From an uncultured Eubacteriales bacterium (GTDB lineage Bacteria; Bacillota; Clostridia; Oscillospirales; CAG-272): a DNA stretch of 64,000 nucleotides. Position 1 is the stretch's first letter, and the number at the start of each line of letters is the position of its first letter. Below, piece after piece: positions 29,365-37,925 of the stretch. The DNA lies in assembly GCA_934373635.1 (NCBI GenBank), contig CAKROZ010000001.1:62001-126000 (forward strand), in the 5' to 3' direction. Below the pieces are notes generated by a model. The model saw only the letters and a list, made by a program, of their open reading frames with translations. It had not been told where the DNA came from and searched no databases. Made by a program: the position numbers and the translations under genes.

Positions 29365-29375
29365 CGCGGAATTCT

Positions 29376-29567
29376 TTAACCTTCCGACGACGTTTTCATT
29401 TTCTCTTCGCACTTGCAGAACATGCGCTTGATTTTTTTCATGCCGTCGCCGATCATGGTTTTGGAGGCGCTGACAAGACTTCCGATGCCGATGACGGCGA
29501 AGGTACCTGCCATGAGGCAGAGAAGCGGATGCTTCTTCTTTTTGCGCTCGGGTTTTGAAAAGAACAT
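29376..29567 (-). CDS. Small single-helix membrane protein, unknown function
   Basis: 63 residues: a basic N-terminus (ERKKKKH), one membrane helix (LLCLMAGTFAVIGIGSLVSA) and a Lys/Cys-containing tail (FCKCEEK). GGAGGAAAT 5 nt before ATG 29567 is an excellent ribosome binding site, and favours this start over the longer frame from 29690. It is convergent with the DUF1667 gene. No family recognised. Confidence 0.6.
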   Translation of the reverse strand: MFFSKPERKKKKHPLLCLMAGTFAVIGIGSLVSASKTMIGDGMKKIKRMFCKCEEKMKTSSEG

Positions 29568-29696
29568 ATTTCCTCCTTCCCTCCGTCGCGAAGCGTGCGG
29601 TTCGCCCGTCCTCGCGTCGGGGACAAAGTTTTCACTCTTATCTTCCCCCGACGCGAAACGTTTATACCGAAAACCACAAAAAACGACCATTCCGAA

Positions 29697-31430
29697 ATGT
29701 CAAAGAAACAGAAAGGAACTATCGCCTTGGTGACCGAAACGAACAAAAGCGAGCTGAACCGTCCCGACACGGACGCGATGCTCGAAGAAATGCGCGCGGC
29801 GGAACGCACCGACCGCCCCCGCGCCGTCCGCCTTGCCGCCTATCTTGCCGAGAGGGGCGTGACGGAGGCAGAGGTGCGCTACGCCTCTTATCTCGCGGGC
29901 GGAGAATACCTGCCTCCCGACCCCGCAGGGGCGAAGCTCTACTTCTCCCGTGCGGCGGCGAATGCCGATCTCACCGCGATGACTCGCTATGCCGAATATC
30001 TAAAGGACGAGGACGCTCTGACGGCAGACTATCTGACGCTTGCCGCCGCGGCGCTCGGCTGTCGCGATGCCGATCTCGCCGCCGCCGAGGCGCTGACCCG
30101 CCGCCCGATCCTCGGGGAGAGGAGCGCGGAGGAAGCAAACACGTACTACGCCCTCGCCGCCGAGGCGGGGGACAGACGGGCGATCCTCGCCATGATCGAC
30201 CGCTCGCTCGACGGCGAGGGAATGCCCCCGTCGACCGGAGTTGCCAAGTGGTTCTGCGGGATGCTTCCGCGCTTCTCGTCCGAGCGCTTCCGCTACCTGT
30301 TCCGCCTTTTCCGCGTCACGCCCGTCCCCTATCCGAGGACGGAGCCGGATACCGACGCGCTCCTGCTCGCCGTGTACGGCATGACCGACCGCTATCCCGC
30401 CATTACCGATCGCCTTGCCCTCCGACTCATTCAGACGGGACATGCGTCCTATACCCTCCGCCTTGCCGAGCGCTACCTTGAGCGGGGCGAGGTCACGCAC
30501 GCGGAGGAGCTTCTTCGCTCCGCGGCGGAGAGCGGGGATGCCAAGGCGGCGATCGCCCTCGGCGACCTCTATCTTTCGGACAAGCTCGGAGAGCGGGATG
30601 CCATTGGCGCACAGCGGGCGTTCAGCCTCGCCGCCGAAAAGGGAGATGCCGTCGGCTATCGTAAGCTCGGCGATCTGTATCTCGGCGGTGTGAGCGGGGA
30701 GAGAAATCTTCCTCTCGCTATCCTCTCCTATGACCGCGCCGCGAACCGCGGGGACGCCGAGGCGGCGACAAAGGTCGCGAAAATCCGCAAGGACAGAGAA
30801 GACATGTGCGCCCGCGCGGAGGAGATCTCCGCCACCTCCCCCGAGGAAGCCTTCCGGCTCTTCACCCTCTCTGACCTGCTCGGCTACCTGCCCGCGAAGG
30901 TTCGTCTTGCCGAGTGCTACCTCCGCGGCATCGGGACCGACCGCGACAGACACGCCGCATTTACGGGTTACCGCGACGCCTACGAGGCGGGAGAAGGGGA
31001 GGCGCTCCTTCCCTTCGCCCTCTGTTATGCCCGCGGCATCGGTACGGCGAGAGATTTCCGCCGTGCCGAGGCGCTCTTCCTCACGGCGGAGCGAGGGGGA
31101 GATCTGCGCGGCAGAGCGGTGCTCCTCTCCCTCTATGACGCGAAGAGGAAAAAGCTTCTTCGCCGTCTCTATTCCGACATGATGCACCTTGTCCACCTCG
31201 GACGCTACGAGGACGCCGTTCGCGTCGGAGAGAGCGCCACGGAGCTCGGCGTCGCGAAATGCGCGTATACCCTCGGATGCCTCTATGAGTTCGGCGTCGG
31301 CGTCCCCTGCGACGCGGAACGCGCGAACGCCTGCTACGGACAAGCGCGCGAGCTCGGCTACACCGACCCGAGAGCGGTGTATAAATCGAAGATCTTAAAA
31401 GTCATTTATCGGATAGAAAAGAAGGCGTAA
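29697..31430 (+). CDS. Sel1/TPR-like repeat protein
   Basis: 577 residues from ATG 29697. Alanine-rich helical pairs of about 36 residues repeat through the protein, with Sel1-type cores such as AAESGDAKAAIALGDLYL, AAEKGDAVGYRKLGDLYLGG and AECYLRGIGTDRDRHAAF. There is no signal peptide or membrane segment, so it is probably a cytoplasmic scaffold. The partner is unknown. The start is uncertain: the frame is open from 29595, and AAAGGAA at about 29711 would better serve TTG/GTG codons near 29728, giving a protein about ten residues shorter. Confidence 0.75.
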   Translation: MSKKQKGTIALVTETNKSELNRPDTDAMLEEMRAAERTDRPRAVRLAAYLAERGVTEAEVRYASYLAGGEYLPPDPAGAKLYFSRAAANADLTAMTRYAEYLKDEDALTADYLTLAAAALGCRDADLAAAEALTRRPILGERSAEEANTYYALAAEAGDRRAILAMIDRSLDGEGMPPSTGVAKWFCGMLPRFSSERFRYLFRLFRVTPVPYPRTEPDTDALLLAVYGMTDRYPAITDRLALRLIQTGHASYTLRLAERYLERGEVTHAEELLRSAAESGDAKAAIALGDLYLSDKLGERDAIGAQRAFSLAAEKGDAVGYRKLGDLYLGGVSGERNLPLAILSYDRAANRGDAEAATKVAKIRKDREDMCARAEEISATSPEEAFRLFTLSDLLGYLPAKVRLAECYLRGIGTDRDRHAAFTGYRDAYEAGEGEALLPFALCYARGIGTARDFRRAEALFLTAERGGDLRGRAVLLSLYDAKRKKLLRRLYSDMMHLVHLGRYEDAVRVGESATELGVAKCAYTLGCLYEFGVGVPCDAERANACYGQARELGYTDPRAVYKSKILKVIYRIEKKA

Positions 31431-31494
31431 CGGGAGGAAATGCAAACGTTAGTAGGGATTTTGACGTTTGCGCACGCCCGAACGCGAGAATTTA

Positions 31495-31529
31495 TAATTA
31501 AGAATTATGAATTATGAATTAAGAATTGA
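31495..31529 (+). repeat. GAATTAW heptamer array 4 (five units)
   Basis: TAATTAA, GAATTAT (x2), GAATTAA, GAATTGA in the gap between the convergent Sel1-like and dipicolinate genes. A TGCAAACGT...ACGTTTGCG hairpin precedes it. Confidence 0.85.
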
Positions 31530-31549
31530 TTCTTGTCGATAAAAATATC

Positions 31550-31590
31550 CCCGCGCGCGGATGCCGAAAGCAAGCCACGCGCGGGTGCGT
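31550..31590. terminator. Terminator-like hairpin between convergent genes
   Basis: CCCGCGCG (31550-31557) with CGCGCGGG (31578-31585), 20-nt loop, T-rich on both outer sides. Confidence 0.5.
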
Positions 31591-31625
31591 TTTATGCATG
31601 ATTTGAGTTTATTATAGTACGAATT

Positions 31626-32186
31626 TTACACGAAGAGCGGACGTCTCTGACGTCCCGAAAGCGCATCCTCGAGCGCGGCGGGAATTTCGGAGAAGTCCGC
31701 GACGAGCGAGTGGGGCTTGTTCACGGGGTCATCCTGCCGCATGGGGACGAAGTAGACCTGCTTTCGAAGGAGCAGGGTGGCAATGTTCTGCAGATTCTGC
31801 GAGAGGGAGTCGTTGGAGGCGAGGGCGATGACGGTCGGACGGTCGCGGCGCAGATGCGCCTTCACCGCCATGGTGACCGAGGTGTCGGTGATCCCCGCGG
31901 CGATCTTCGCGAGCGTGTTTCCGGTGCAGGGGGCGACAACAAGGGCGTCGAGGGGCAGCTTCGGACCGAGGGGTTCCGCGTCCACGATGGTATGGATGAC
32001 CTCCCGTCCCGTAATCGCTTCCACCCGCCCGACAAGTTCCTTCGCACTCTGAAAGCGGGTGTCGAGCGAGTACACGTGCTCGCTGACGATCGGCTGGATC
32101 TCATACCCCGCGTCCACAAGCCGTGCGAGCGCGTCGAGCGAGCGCGAAATGGTGCAAAACGAGCCGCACAGGGCATATCCTATCAT
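31626..32186 (-). CDS. spoVFB: Dipicolinate synthase subunit B
   Basis: 186 residues, a flavoprotein-fold subunit. IGYALCGSFCTI opens the nucleotide-binding region, and LDALVVAPCTGNTLAKIA with GITDTSVTMAVKAHLR match SpoVFB/DpaB. Together with subunit A it oxidises dihydrodipicolinate to dipicolinic acid in the mother cell, the spore-core chelator. It starts 5 bp after spoVFA, so the two are an operon. Its presence is the strongest sign in this window that the organism sporulates. Confidence 0.92.
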   Translation of the reverse strand: MIGYALCGSFCTISRSLDALARLVDAGYEIQPIVSEHVYSLDTRFQSAKELVGRVEAITGREVIHTIVDAEPLGPKLPLDALVVAPCTGNTLAKIAAGITDTSVTMAVKAHLRRDRPTVIALASNDSLSQNLQNIATLLLRKQVYFVPMRQDDPVNKPHSLVADFSEIPAALEDALSGRQRRPLFV

Positions 32187-32191
32187 TTTGG

Positions 32192-32980
32192 TTACATTCC
32201 TTTCTTTGACGGGGTTCCGAACAGCATTCGGAGGATCGAGTCCGCGTAGGCGATTCCCGCACTCTCGGGGTACATGCGCCCGGGAAGGGAGGGGAGCCGC
32301 TCGACGTTCGTCCCCTCAGGCAGGTTTTCACCCGAGGCGACCTCGAGGAGCCGCGGCGGCGGGTCGGGAAGATCCTCCGCACGCACGAGGGGCGCGGGCG
32401 CGGTGTTCACGAGGACGGAAAGCCCCGAGAGGTCGACCGCCTCCCCGCTGTCGTAGGAGACGTGCACGGCGCGCACACCGTACTTCCCGAGCTCGAGACA
32501 TACGGTCTCCTTCCCCGAATAGACGCGGACATCCGCGCCGAGGAAGAGAAGCATCCGTACAAGCTCCCGCCCGATCTTCCCATACCCGATCACCCCGACC
32601 GAGAGATCGGCAGGGGCGCGAGGCGTGGTGCTTAAGAGATAGCCGAGCACGCCGAGCGCGCTGAGACGGGCGTTCTCCCGCTCGAATTCCTCGTCGCGGG
32701 ACACGTCGGCGAGGAGACCTCCCGCCTCTGCCACCTCGCGGCGGAACGCGCTCGGGATTCCGTACCCCGCGATGAGGGTGTCGGGACCTAAGAGAGGGAG
32801 GAGCTCTGCGAGGGGCGTTTTCGTGCCGTTCACCGTTTTCTTGTCCTTGGTGGACGGGATCGGGAGCAAGAGGATGCGCGAGAGCTTCAGGGCGGGTACC
32901 GTCAAATTCGAGAGCTGCTGTTCGAGACAATATCGGCATACGGAGACTCTTTTATCGTTTCCGTAAGTAAGAATATTCAT
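32192..32980 (-). CDS. spoVFA: Dipicolinate synthase subunit A
   Basis: 262 residues, somewhat shorter than the ~295 of Bacillus. An N-terminal domain specific to the family is followed by a Rossmann fold, LSVGVIGYGKIGRELVRMLL (about 133-152), that binds NAD(P). It catalyses dipicolinate formation with subunit B. The frame is open from 33025; ATG 32980 was chosen because GGAG lies upstream and because it overlaps the stop of a 46-codon reading frame (ATGA), which suggests coupled translation. Confidence 0.88.
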   Translation of the reverse strand: MNILTYGNDKRVSVCRYCLEQQLSNLTVPALKLSRILLLPIPSTKDKKTVNGTKTPLAELLPLLGPDTLIAGYGIPSAFRREVAEAGGLLADVSRDEEFERENARLSALGVLGYLLSTTPRAPADLSVGVIGYGKIGRELVRMLLFLGADVRVYSGKETVCLELGKYGVRAVHVSYDSGEAVDLSGLSVLVNTAPAPLVRAEDLPDPPPRLLEVASGENLPEGTNVERLPSLPGRMYPESAGIAYADSILRMLFGTPSKKGM

Positions 32981-33117
32981 TGAATTCTGTTCTCCGGACG
33001 GTTTTTGAGGGAGAGATTCTCCCACACCTTCAGTCTATGCAAAAGCCCCCGTCGTGCTTCCGGCTGTCCGACGGGAGAGGCGGGGTGATATTTTACTTTA
33101 AATAGAAAAACGCTCAT
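32977..33117 (-). CDS. Possible 46-residue protein coupled to spoVFA
   Basis: The ATG at 33117 is preceded by GAGGAGAAAG and opens 46 codons ending in TGA that overlaps the spoVFA ATG by one base pair of codon register (ATGA). The product starts MSVFLFKVKYHP and ends in a basic helix-like stretch (LLHRLKVWENLSLKNRP). No family recognised. A CCCGTCG/CGACGGG hairpin sits inside. It may be a real small sporulation protein or only a leader for translation. Confidence 0.4.
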   Translation of the reverse strand: MSVFLFKVKYHPASPVGQPEARRGLLHRLKVWENLSLKNRPENRIQ

Positions 33118-33154
33118 GTTCGATTGCTTTCTCCTCGGAATATTTTCTCACGAT

Positions 33155-33190
33155 AAAAGCCCTTCGGCGATGCGCCGAAGGGGCTTTTAT
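33155..33190 (-). terminator. Terminator after the MurQ-like gene
   Basis: AAAAGCCCTTCGGCG / CGCCGAAGGGGCTTTT hairpin with ATG loop and one bulge; A/T flanks allow both directions, but it sits directly after the minus-strand MurQ-like gene. Confidence 0.75.
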
Positions 33191-33211
33191 GTTATATTTG
33201 TAAGCAATTGA

Positions 33212-33619
33212 TTACTTTTTGACAGAAGACTTGTTGTACTCCTCAATTGCGGAGCGCAGATCCCACCCCGCACGATCGAGCGCTTCAACTGCCTTTTCTT
33301 CGGTTTCTCCCGTGATCTCGCGGAAAATTCCGATGACGCGCAGGCGCAGCTTTTCGTTGCTCGACTTCAGATTGATCATCATGTTTTCGTAGACATAGCC
33401 GAGGGAGACCATGACGGCGGTCGAGATCATGTTGAGCACGAGCGTTTGCGCCGTGCCCGGCTTCATGCGGGTGGAGCCGGTGATGACCTCCGCCCCCGTG
33501 TCGGTGACGACGGACATCTCGGCGACCGGATTTTCCCTTGCCATGAGATCCATCATCTCGGGGAAGGTCATCGTGTCGATGTGTGTGCTGTTCGGATTTC
33601 TTTCTTCGGTCTTCGGCAT
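33212..33619 (-). CDS. MurQ-like protein lacking the central SIS domain
   Basis: 135 residues. Residues 1-32 ([25 protein letters not shown]) match the very N-terminus of N-acetylmuramic acid 6-phosphate etherase. From residue ~36 it jumps to the C-terminal MurQ region: [33 protein letters not shown] and LKSSNEKL. About 160 middle residues are missing, including the SIS sugar-phosphate fold and the catalytic glutamates known from E. coli MurQ (Glu83, Glu114). The frame is intact, with AAGGAGA before ATG 33619, a TTGATT-17-TAAAAT promoter and a terminator. It may be a regulator or an expressed deletion derivative, and is unlikely to be an active etherase. Confidence 0.75.
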   Translation of the reverse strand: MPKTEERNPNSTHIDTMTFPEMMDLMARENPVAEMSVVTDTGAEVITGSTRMKPGTAQTLVLNMISTAVMVSLGYVYENMMINLKSSNEKLRLRVIGIFREITGETEEKAVEALDRAGWDLRSAIEEYNKSSVKK

Positions 33620-33653
33620 GGCGCTCTCCTTCGGGCAAACTTCGTTTTTCTCT

Positions 33654-33682
33654 ATTTTATCTCTTTTTCGTGGAAAAATCAA
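33654..33682 (-). promoter_or_regulatory. Promoter of the MurQ-like gene
   Basis: Minus strand TTGATT (33682-33677), 17-bp spacer, TAAAAT (33659-33654). Confidence 0.65.
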
Positions 33683-33761
33683 CCTACGAATCCTATCCGT
33701 CCGAGAAAAAACACTACGGAACGTAAACTTTTTCGCGAAAGTTTCGGAGAATCACGGCAAG

Positions 33762-33816
33762 ATGTTGACAAATCAACATTTCTGTGATAGAATAAAGATG
33801 TTGACACGTCATCATC
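33762..33816 (+). promoter_or_regulatory. Twin palindromic operators at the MarR promoter
   Basis: Operator 1 (33762-33779): ATGTTGA, 4-bp spacer, TCAACAT, perfect. Operator 2 (33797-33816): GATGTTGA, 4-bp spacer, TCATCATC, one mismatch. Their centres are 36 bp apart. The first covers the -35, the second the transcript start, an arrangement suited to autorepression by the MarR protein encoded just after. Confidence 0.75.
33765..33793 (+). promoter_or_regulatory. Promoter of the MarR gene
   Basis: TTGACA (33765-33770), 17-bp spacer, TAGAAT (33788-33793). Confidence 0.8.
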
Positions 33817-33829
33817 TCGGAGGGGCAGA

Positions 33830-34333
33830 ATGATACAAAGGTTTGAGAGATTCTTCGGCTCCCTGATGGAGCTGAACCGCTCGGTGCAGAAGATCCGCGA
33901 GACGGAGATGCGCCGCCTCGGACTCCGTGCGAGCTACGCGCTCTGCCTCTATTACCTCGGCGAGCACGAGGAGGGGCTGACCGCGACCACTCTCTGCACA
34001 CTCTGCAAAGAGGATAAGGCGGCGATCTCCCGCTCGCTCTCCGATCTTGCCGAGCGGGGCATGGCGTGTGTCGTCATCCCCGAGGGCAAGCGTGCCTATC
34101 GCGCCGTTTGGCATCTGACGGAGGAGGGAAGGCACACCGCCTTGCGGCTCAATCGGCGGATCCGCCACGCCTTCCGCATCGGAGGAAAGACGGTGAGCGA
34201 GGCGCAGGAATCCGCCTTCTACGAAGCTGTCGACATCATCCTGAATAACCTTTCCGAATACGCCGAGCGCGCGGAGCTTTCGCTCCTCGCCTCGGATGCC
34301 GCCGCGACACCTTCCGCGACGGATCCCGAATAG
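33830..34333 (+). CDS. MarR-family transcriptional regulator
   Basis: 167 residues. The winged-helix core is visible: LTATTLCTLCKEDKAAISRS as recognition region, LSDLAERGMACVVIPEGKRAYR as wing, then LTEEGRHTA and a long C-terminal dimerisation helix. It has no separate sensor domain; MarR proteins bind small phenolic, lipid or oxidant signals at the dimer interface. Twin palindromes at its promoter suggest it represses itself and the acyl-CoA synthetase gene 111 bp downstream, so the ligand could be a fatty acid or acyl-CoA (inference). Confidence 0.88.
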   Translation: MIQRFERFFGSLMELNRSVQKIRETEMRRLGLRASYALCLYYLGEHEEGLTATTLCTLCKEDKAAISRSLSDLAERGMACVVIPEGKRAYRAVWHLTEEGRHTALRLNRRIRHAFRIGGKTVSEAQESAFYEAVDIILNNLSEYAERAELSLLASDAAATPSATDPE

Positions 34334-34444
34334 CACCGATTGCCGCCCGTTCGGCATGGCTTCGGTGCCCGCCGACAAATGAAAAAGGGCTTCGCACATG
34401 CCGCGGCACTCCCGCAGCCACGCGTTGCCCCACGGAGAAAAATC

Positions 34445-36121
34445 ATGCAGAAATTTCCTTACGGATACCCCGAATACGACGACCTGACCCCCTCGTACGA
34501 CATTCCGACCTTTGTCCGCACCTTTTCTACCCGCTATGAGACCGCTACGGCGGTCTCTTATCGCAAGACGCCGAGCGATAAGGATGCCGTTTGCGTCTCC
34601 TACCGCACCTTCGGCGAGGACATCGCCGCGCTCGCTCGCGCCCTCTTTCAAAAAGGAATGAAGGGCGCGCACATCGCCGTCGTCGGCACGGCGTCCTACG
34701 ATTGGGTGTGCCTCTTTTTCGCAATTCAGAGCATCGGCGCCGTCATGGTTCCCCTCGACCGCGAATGGGGCGCGGAGGAGCTGAACGGAGCGATCACCGC
34801 GGCGGAATGTACGTACGCCTTTCTCGACCCGGAGCTTGAAGAGAAGCTCGGGGGCATCGATGCGAAAAAGTTCTTCATGAAGAGAGAAGGCGAGAGGAGT
34901 GTCACCTCCCTGATCGAGGAAGAAAACCGCACGGGGCACAGCCTCGATTTTCCCTACGCGCCCGATTCCTTCGCCATGTCTCTCATCGCCTTCACCTCCG
35001 GCACGACGGGGAAGGGAAAGGGCGTCATGCTCTCGCAGGGCGGAATGTTGTCCGACGCATTCTCGGGACGGCGGATGATCCTCCCGTACGGAAAGGCGAT
35101 CATGACCCTCCCCCCGCATCATACCTACGGCATGACCATCGGCTTTCTCGCCACCTTCGCGAGCGGAATGAACGTCTATATGTCCTCGGGGCTTCGCTAT
35201 ATCACGCGGGAGATGCAGGTTGAGCGCCCCGATCTTCTCGTCCTCGTCCCTCTTTACGTCGAGTCCTTCGACGCGAAGATCCGCGCCGTCATCGAGAGAA
35301 AGAAACTCGCCGGCGTCGTCCGCCGCGCGAGGCGGATCTCTTCCCTTTTGCGGAAGCTTCATATCGACCTCCGCCCCTTTTTGTTTCGAAAGATCCTTGC
35401 CGCCTTCGGAGGGAACCTCCGCATCATCATTGTGGGTGGCGCGCCCCTCCGCCCCGAGCTTGTCAGGACCTTTGACGACTACGGCGTCAATATCATCAAC
35501 GGCTACGGCATCACCGAGTGCTCCCCCCTCGTCGCCTGCAATCGCGATAAGCTCAATACCCCGGGTACCGTCGGCTTCCCGCTCCCCTGCCTTTCTTTGA
35601 AGATCGCCGACCCCGACGCCGAGGGCAACGGGGAAGTCCGCGTCAAGGGGGAGAACGTCATGCTCGGTTATTACCATATGCCGAAGGAGACCGCCGATGC
35701 CTTCGACTCGGAGGGCTACTTCCGCACGGGGGACATCGGACGCCTCGACGGGGCGGGGAGGCTCATCCTATCGGGCAGGTCGAAGAATCTCATCATCCTC
35801 CCGAACGGAAAGAACGTCTACCCCGAGGAGATCGAGACTCTTCTCGGCGCCGAGCGGGGTGTCGCGGAGGTCGTCGTGTACGAGGGCATCGGAAAGGACG
35901 ATCCGACCCGTCACGCCATCGTGGCGGAGATCTACCCGACCGAGGAATTCCTCCCCCTCTCCGACGAGGACCTGTACGCGCACTTCCGCCGCATAACGGA
36001 CGCGTACAACAGCACCGCCGTCTCCTATCGGAAGATCGATCTTCTCCGCGTCCGCCGCACCGAATTCCCGAAGAACACCCTGCGCAAGATCCAACGCTTC
36101 AAGATCGATACAAGCATATAA
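34445..36121 (+). CDS. AMP-forming acyl-CoA synthetase (long-chain type)
   Basis: 558 residues. ANL-superfamily motifs in order: the P-loop IAFTSGTTGKGKGVMLS (about 183-199), NGYGITECSPLVA (about 353-365), YFRTGDIGRLD (about 425-435) and the hinge GRSKNLIILPNGKNVYP (about 443-459), close to the C-terminal catalytic lysine region. It activates a carboxylic acid, probably a fatty acid, to acyl-adenylate and then acyl-CoA. The frame is open from 34340; GGAGAAAA before ATG 34445 decides. It is cotranscribed with the MarR gene. Confidence 0.88.
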   Translation: MQKFPYGYPEYDDLTPSYDIPTFVRTFSTRYETATAVSYRKTPSDKDAVCVSYRTFGEDIAALARALFQKGMKGAHIAVVGTASYDWVCLFFAIQSIGAVMVPLDREWGAEELNGAITAAECTYAFLDPELEEKLGGIDAKKFFMKREGERSVTSLIEEENRTGHSLDFPYAPDSFAMSLIAFTSGTTGKGKGVMLSQGGMLSDAFSGRRMILPYGKAIMTLPPHHTYGMTIGFLATFASGMNVYMSSGLRYITREMQVERPDLLVLVPLYVESFDAKIRAVIERKKLAGVVRRARRISSLLRKLHIDLRPFLFRKILAAFGGNLRIIIVGGAPLRPELVRTFDDYGVNIINGYGITECSPLVACNRDKLNTPGTVGFPLPCLSLKIADPDAEGNGEVRVKGENVMLGYYHMPKETADAFDSEGYFRTGDIGRLDGAGRLILSGRSKNLIILPNGKNVYPEEIETLLGAERGVAEVVVYEGIGKDDPTRHAIVAEIYPTEEFLPLSDEDLYAHFRRITDAYNSTAVSYRKIDLLRVRRTEFPKNTLRKIQRFKIDTSI

Positions 36122-36143
36122 AGGAAAGTTATATTTACAAAAG

Positions 36144-36186
36144 ACCGCTTTCTCACGACGTTTTGCCACGAGAAAGCGGTTTTTTC
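36144..36186 (+). terminator. Terminator of the MarR-acyl-CoA synthetase operon
   Basis: ACCGCTTTCTC (36144-36154) with GAGAAAGCGGT (36170-36180), then a T6 run. Confidence 0.9.
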
Positions 36187-36270
36187 TTGCTTCTTATAGT
36201 GTAAAAGAAAGAGGCTCGTTCGTCAACGATTTTGATGCACACGGGTTTTCTTCTTTGCCGTCATATCTCC

Positions 36271-36807
36271 TCATCCGATGCCGTATCCGCCCGTCAGCGG
36301 GTCGCGGAAGAGCGGGAGCATCGGCGGGCGGTAGGTAAAGAGCACGAATGCCCCCGCGAGCAGAGCGAAGCCGAGAAGAGGGAGGACGACAGAGCAGGGG
36401 CGCCCCTCCGCGCGGACGAGCCGCCGCCCCTCAAACACAAAGGCAACGAGCGCGGCGAGAAAAAAGACGGAAATATTCACCCACGCGGGCGACGTGCCGA
36501 ACACGCCGTTATACGTATAGAAGAGCACGGGGATCAGAACAAGCCCGAGCAGCGTCCCCTGAAATTTGATCTGAAAGAAGCAGGGAACCTCGCGAAAGAA
36601 GATCCCCTCGATCAGCGCAAATAAGAGCATTGGGAAAAAGAGCAGCTTCATGTGCTCCCACGTCGACTCGTTCACGGCGGAAAACGCACCGACAAACGAA
36701 GACTCGCCCGTCCATTCGTAAAGAAAATGCAAAAGCGAACCGACAAGCGTCACGGCGGCAAACCCCGCGAGCTGCCAAAAGAAGACCTTTCGTCCGAGAG
36801 AATTCAT
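36271..36807 (-). CDS. Polytopic membrane protein, DUF6512-like
   Basis: 178 residues with five or six helices. Conserved-looking features are LLHFLYEWTG early and FSAVNESTWEHMKLLFFP near residue 42-59, which I associate with DUF6512, a Firmicutes membrane family without assigned function. The family name is from memory and should be treated as tentative. AAGGAG 6 nt before ATG 36807 sets the start, shorter than the open frame to 36918. It is convergent with the acyl-CoA synthetase and has no operon partner. Confidence 0.65.
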   Translation of the reverse strand: MNSLGRKVFFWQLAGFAAVTLVGSLLHFLYEWTGESSFVGAFSAVNESTWEHMKLLFFPMLLFALIEGIFFREVPCFFQIKFQGTLLGLVLIPVLFYTYNGVFGTSPAWVNISVFFLAALVAFVFEGRRLVRAEGRPCSVVLPLLGFALLAGAFVLFTYRPPMLPLFRDPLTGGYGIG

Positions 36808-36988
36808 ACCGCTTCTCCTTCCGTATGTTACAGAAGCAGTATATGCCCCAAAAAGCAAAAATATCCGCCGCTTTGAAAGAACACTGTATTCGTCTGAAAA
36901 ACTATCGTTGTAATACACGCAACGAAAAATCCGAAGCGATTAGTATCTTTTTCGGTCTCAATATTTGTGTTCAGACTTATCTGTTTTT

Positions 36989-37756
36989 CTATTTTTCAAA
37001 GATTACGTCATTATGATATTCGAGAAATGTTTTGTCCGGCAAAAATTTATCAGGTAATTGTATTTTTTGACCTTCGTAGCATAAGAAAAATTTTTGAAGG
37101 ACTTCGGAATTGCTTTTTTTCAATTCTTTTGAAAGAAGTATCTCTCCATTTGGTCTAACCGTTATGTATCCCTTGTCGAAAGCCTTATCATGGAGAGCGT
37201 TTAGACATAACCCATTCCGCGGATTTGTTTTTTCTGCTTCCGTGCTGTCTTTCCATGGCTTGATATGACTCGCAATCAGCATTTCGGGAATTGAGAGCCC
37301 TGTAATACAACATTCACCATGATAGGACGCTAATACAGCAGAGCGAAAAAAAGATTGATTCACGCGCTGTTTTATGGTTACAATGTTTTCTTTCCCAAGA
37401 GGGATTTTCATGCTATCGAGGAGAGATGTAGATTCTGACATCTTTTGAGATATAATTTGCGCACTTTCAAAAGATAATTCATCCCAACGCTTGTTAAATT
37501 CGTTCCAAATTTCCTCGTCTAATTTGCTTGCATTTGTTAAACCAACAATCCCTTGCCGTTTTAGATTATCATCAAACGATCCGAAGTTTCCGATTTTCAT
37601 GTTTACAGAACTCGGCGTTCTTCCGATTATTTTCGCAATTCGAATGACCTCCGGGTGATTCTTTGAAGACTTTTTGAATGGAATTTTGCAATATAAATCA
37701 AAAACAACGATCTCTTCTTCTCTCGTCCAATTGCGCATTTTAAGCCCCTTACTCAA
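36989..37756 (-). CDS. HNH endonuclease-domain protein
   Basis: 255 residues. The N-terminal ~90 residues resemble an HTH or SANT-like DNA-binding start (WTREEEIVVFDLYCKIPF and IGRTPSSVNMKIGNF). The C-terminal half is an HNH fold: SYHGECCITGLSIPEMLIA, then SHIKPW, NPRNGLCLNALHDKAFDKG. This layout is typical of stand-alone HNH proteins often found among mobile or restriction genes. No methylase or partner is nearby. The region is strikingly AT-rich and lies beside a tRNA gene, which fits acquisition. ATG 37738 (MRNWTREEE) is an alternative start. Confidence 0.8.
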   Translation of the reverse strand: MSKGLKMRNWTREEEIVVFDLYCKIPFKKSSKNHPEVIRIAKIIGRTPSSVNMKIGNFGSFDDNLKRQGIVGLTNASKLDEEIWNEFNKRWDELSFESAQIISQKMSESTSLLDSMKIPLGKENIVTIKQRVNQSFFRSAVLASYHGECCITGLSIPEMLIASHIKPWKDSTEAEKTNPRNGLCLNALHDKAFDKGYITVRPNGEILLSKELKKSNSEVLQKFFLCYEGQKIQLPDKFLPDKTFLEYHNDVIFEK

Positions 37757-37896
37757 TTTCTTGCGATGATAACGAAAATATGAAAATATAAAAATATAAG
37801 GATAACAATGATAAGACAGATCTATCGATAAGGAAAATCTGTCCAGACAAACGAGATCCGTTCGGTCGATCTTTTGTTTGCTAAAACGAATGAGTA

Positions 37897-37925
37897 AAAA
37901 AAAGCAGCCTAATGGCTGCTTTTTT
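37897..37925 (-). terminator. Terminator of tRNA-Val
   Basis: AGCAGCC / GGCTGCT with a 4-nt loop and T run on the minus strand, starting right at the tRNA CCA end. Confidence 0.85.

Noticed and set aside
33812..35677. 621-codon minus frame opposite MarR and the acyl-CoA synthetase
   Set aside because: It spans two sense genes and their control region and has no recognisable domain.
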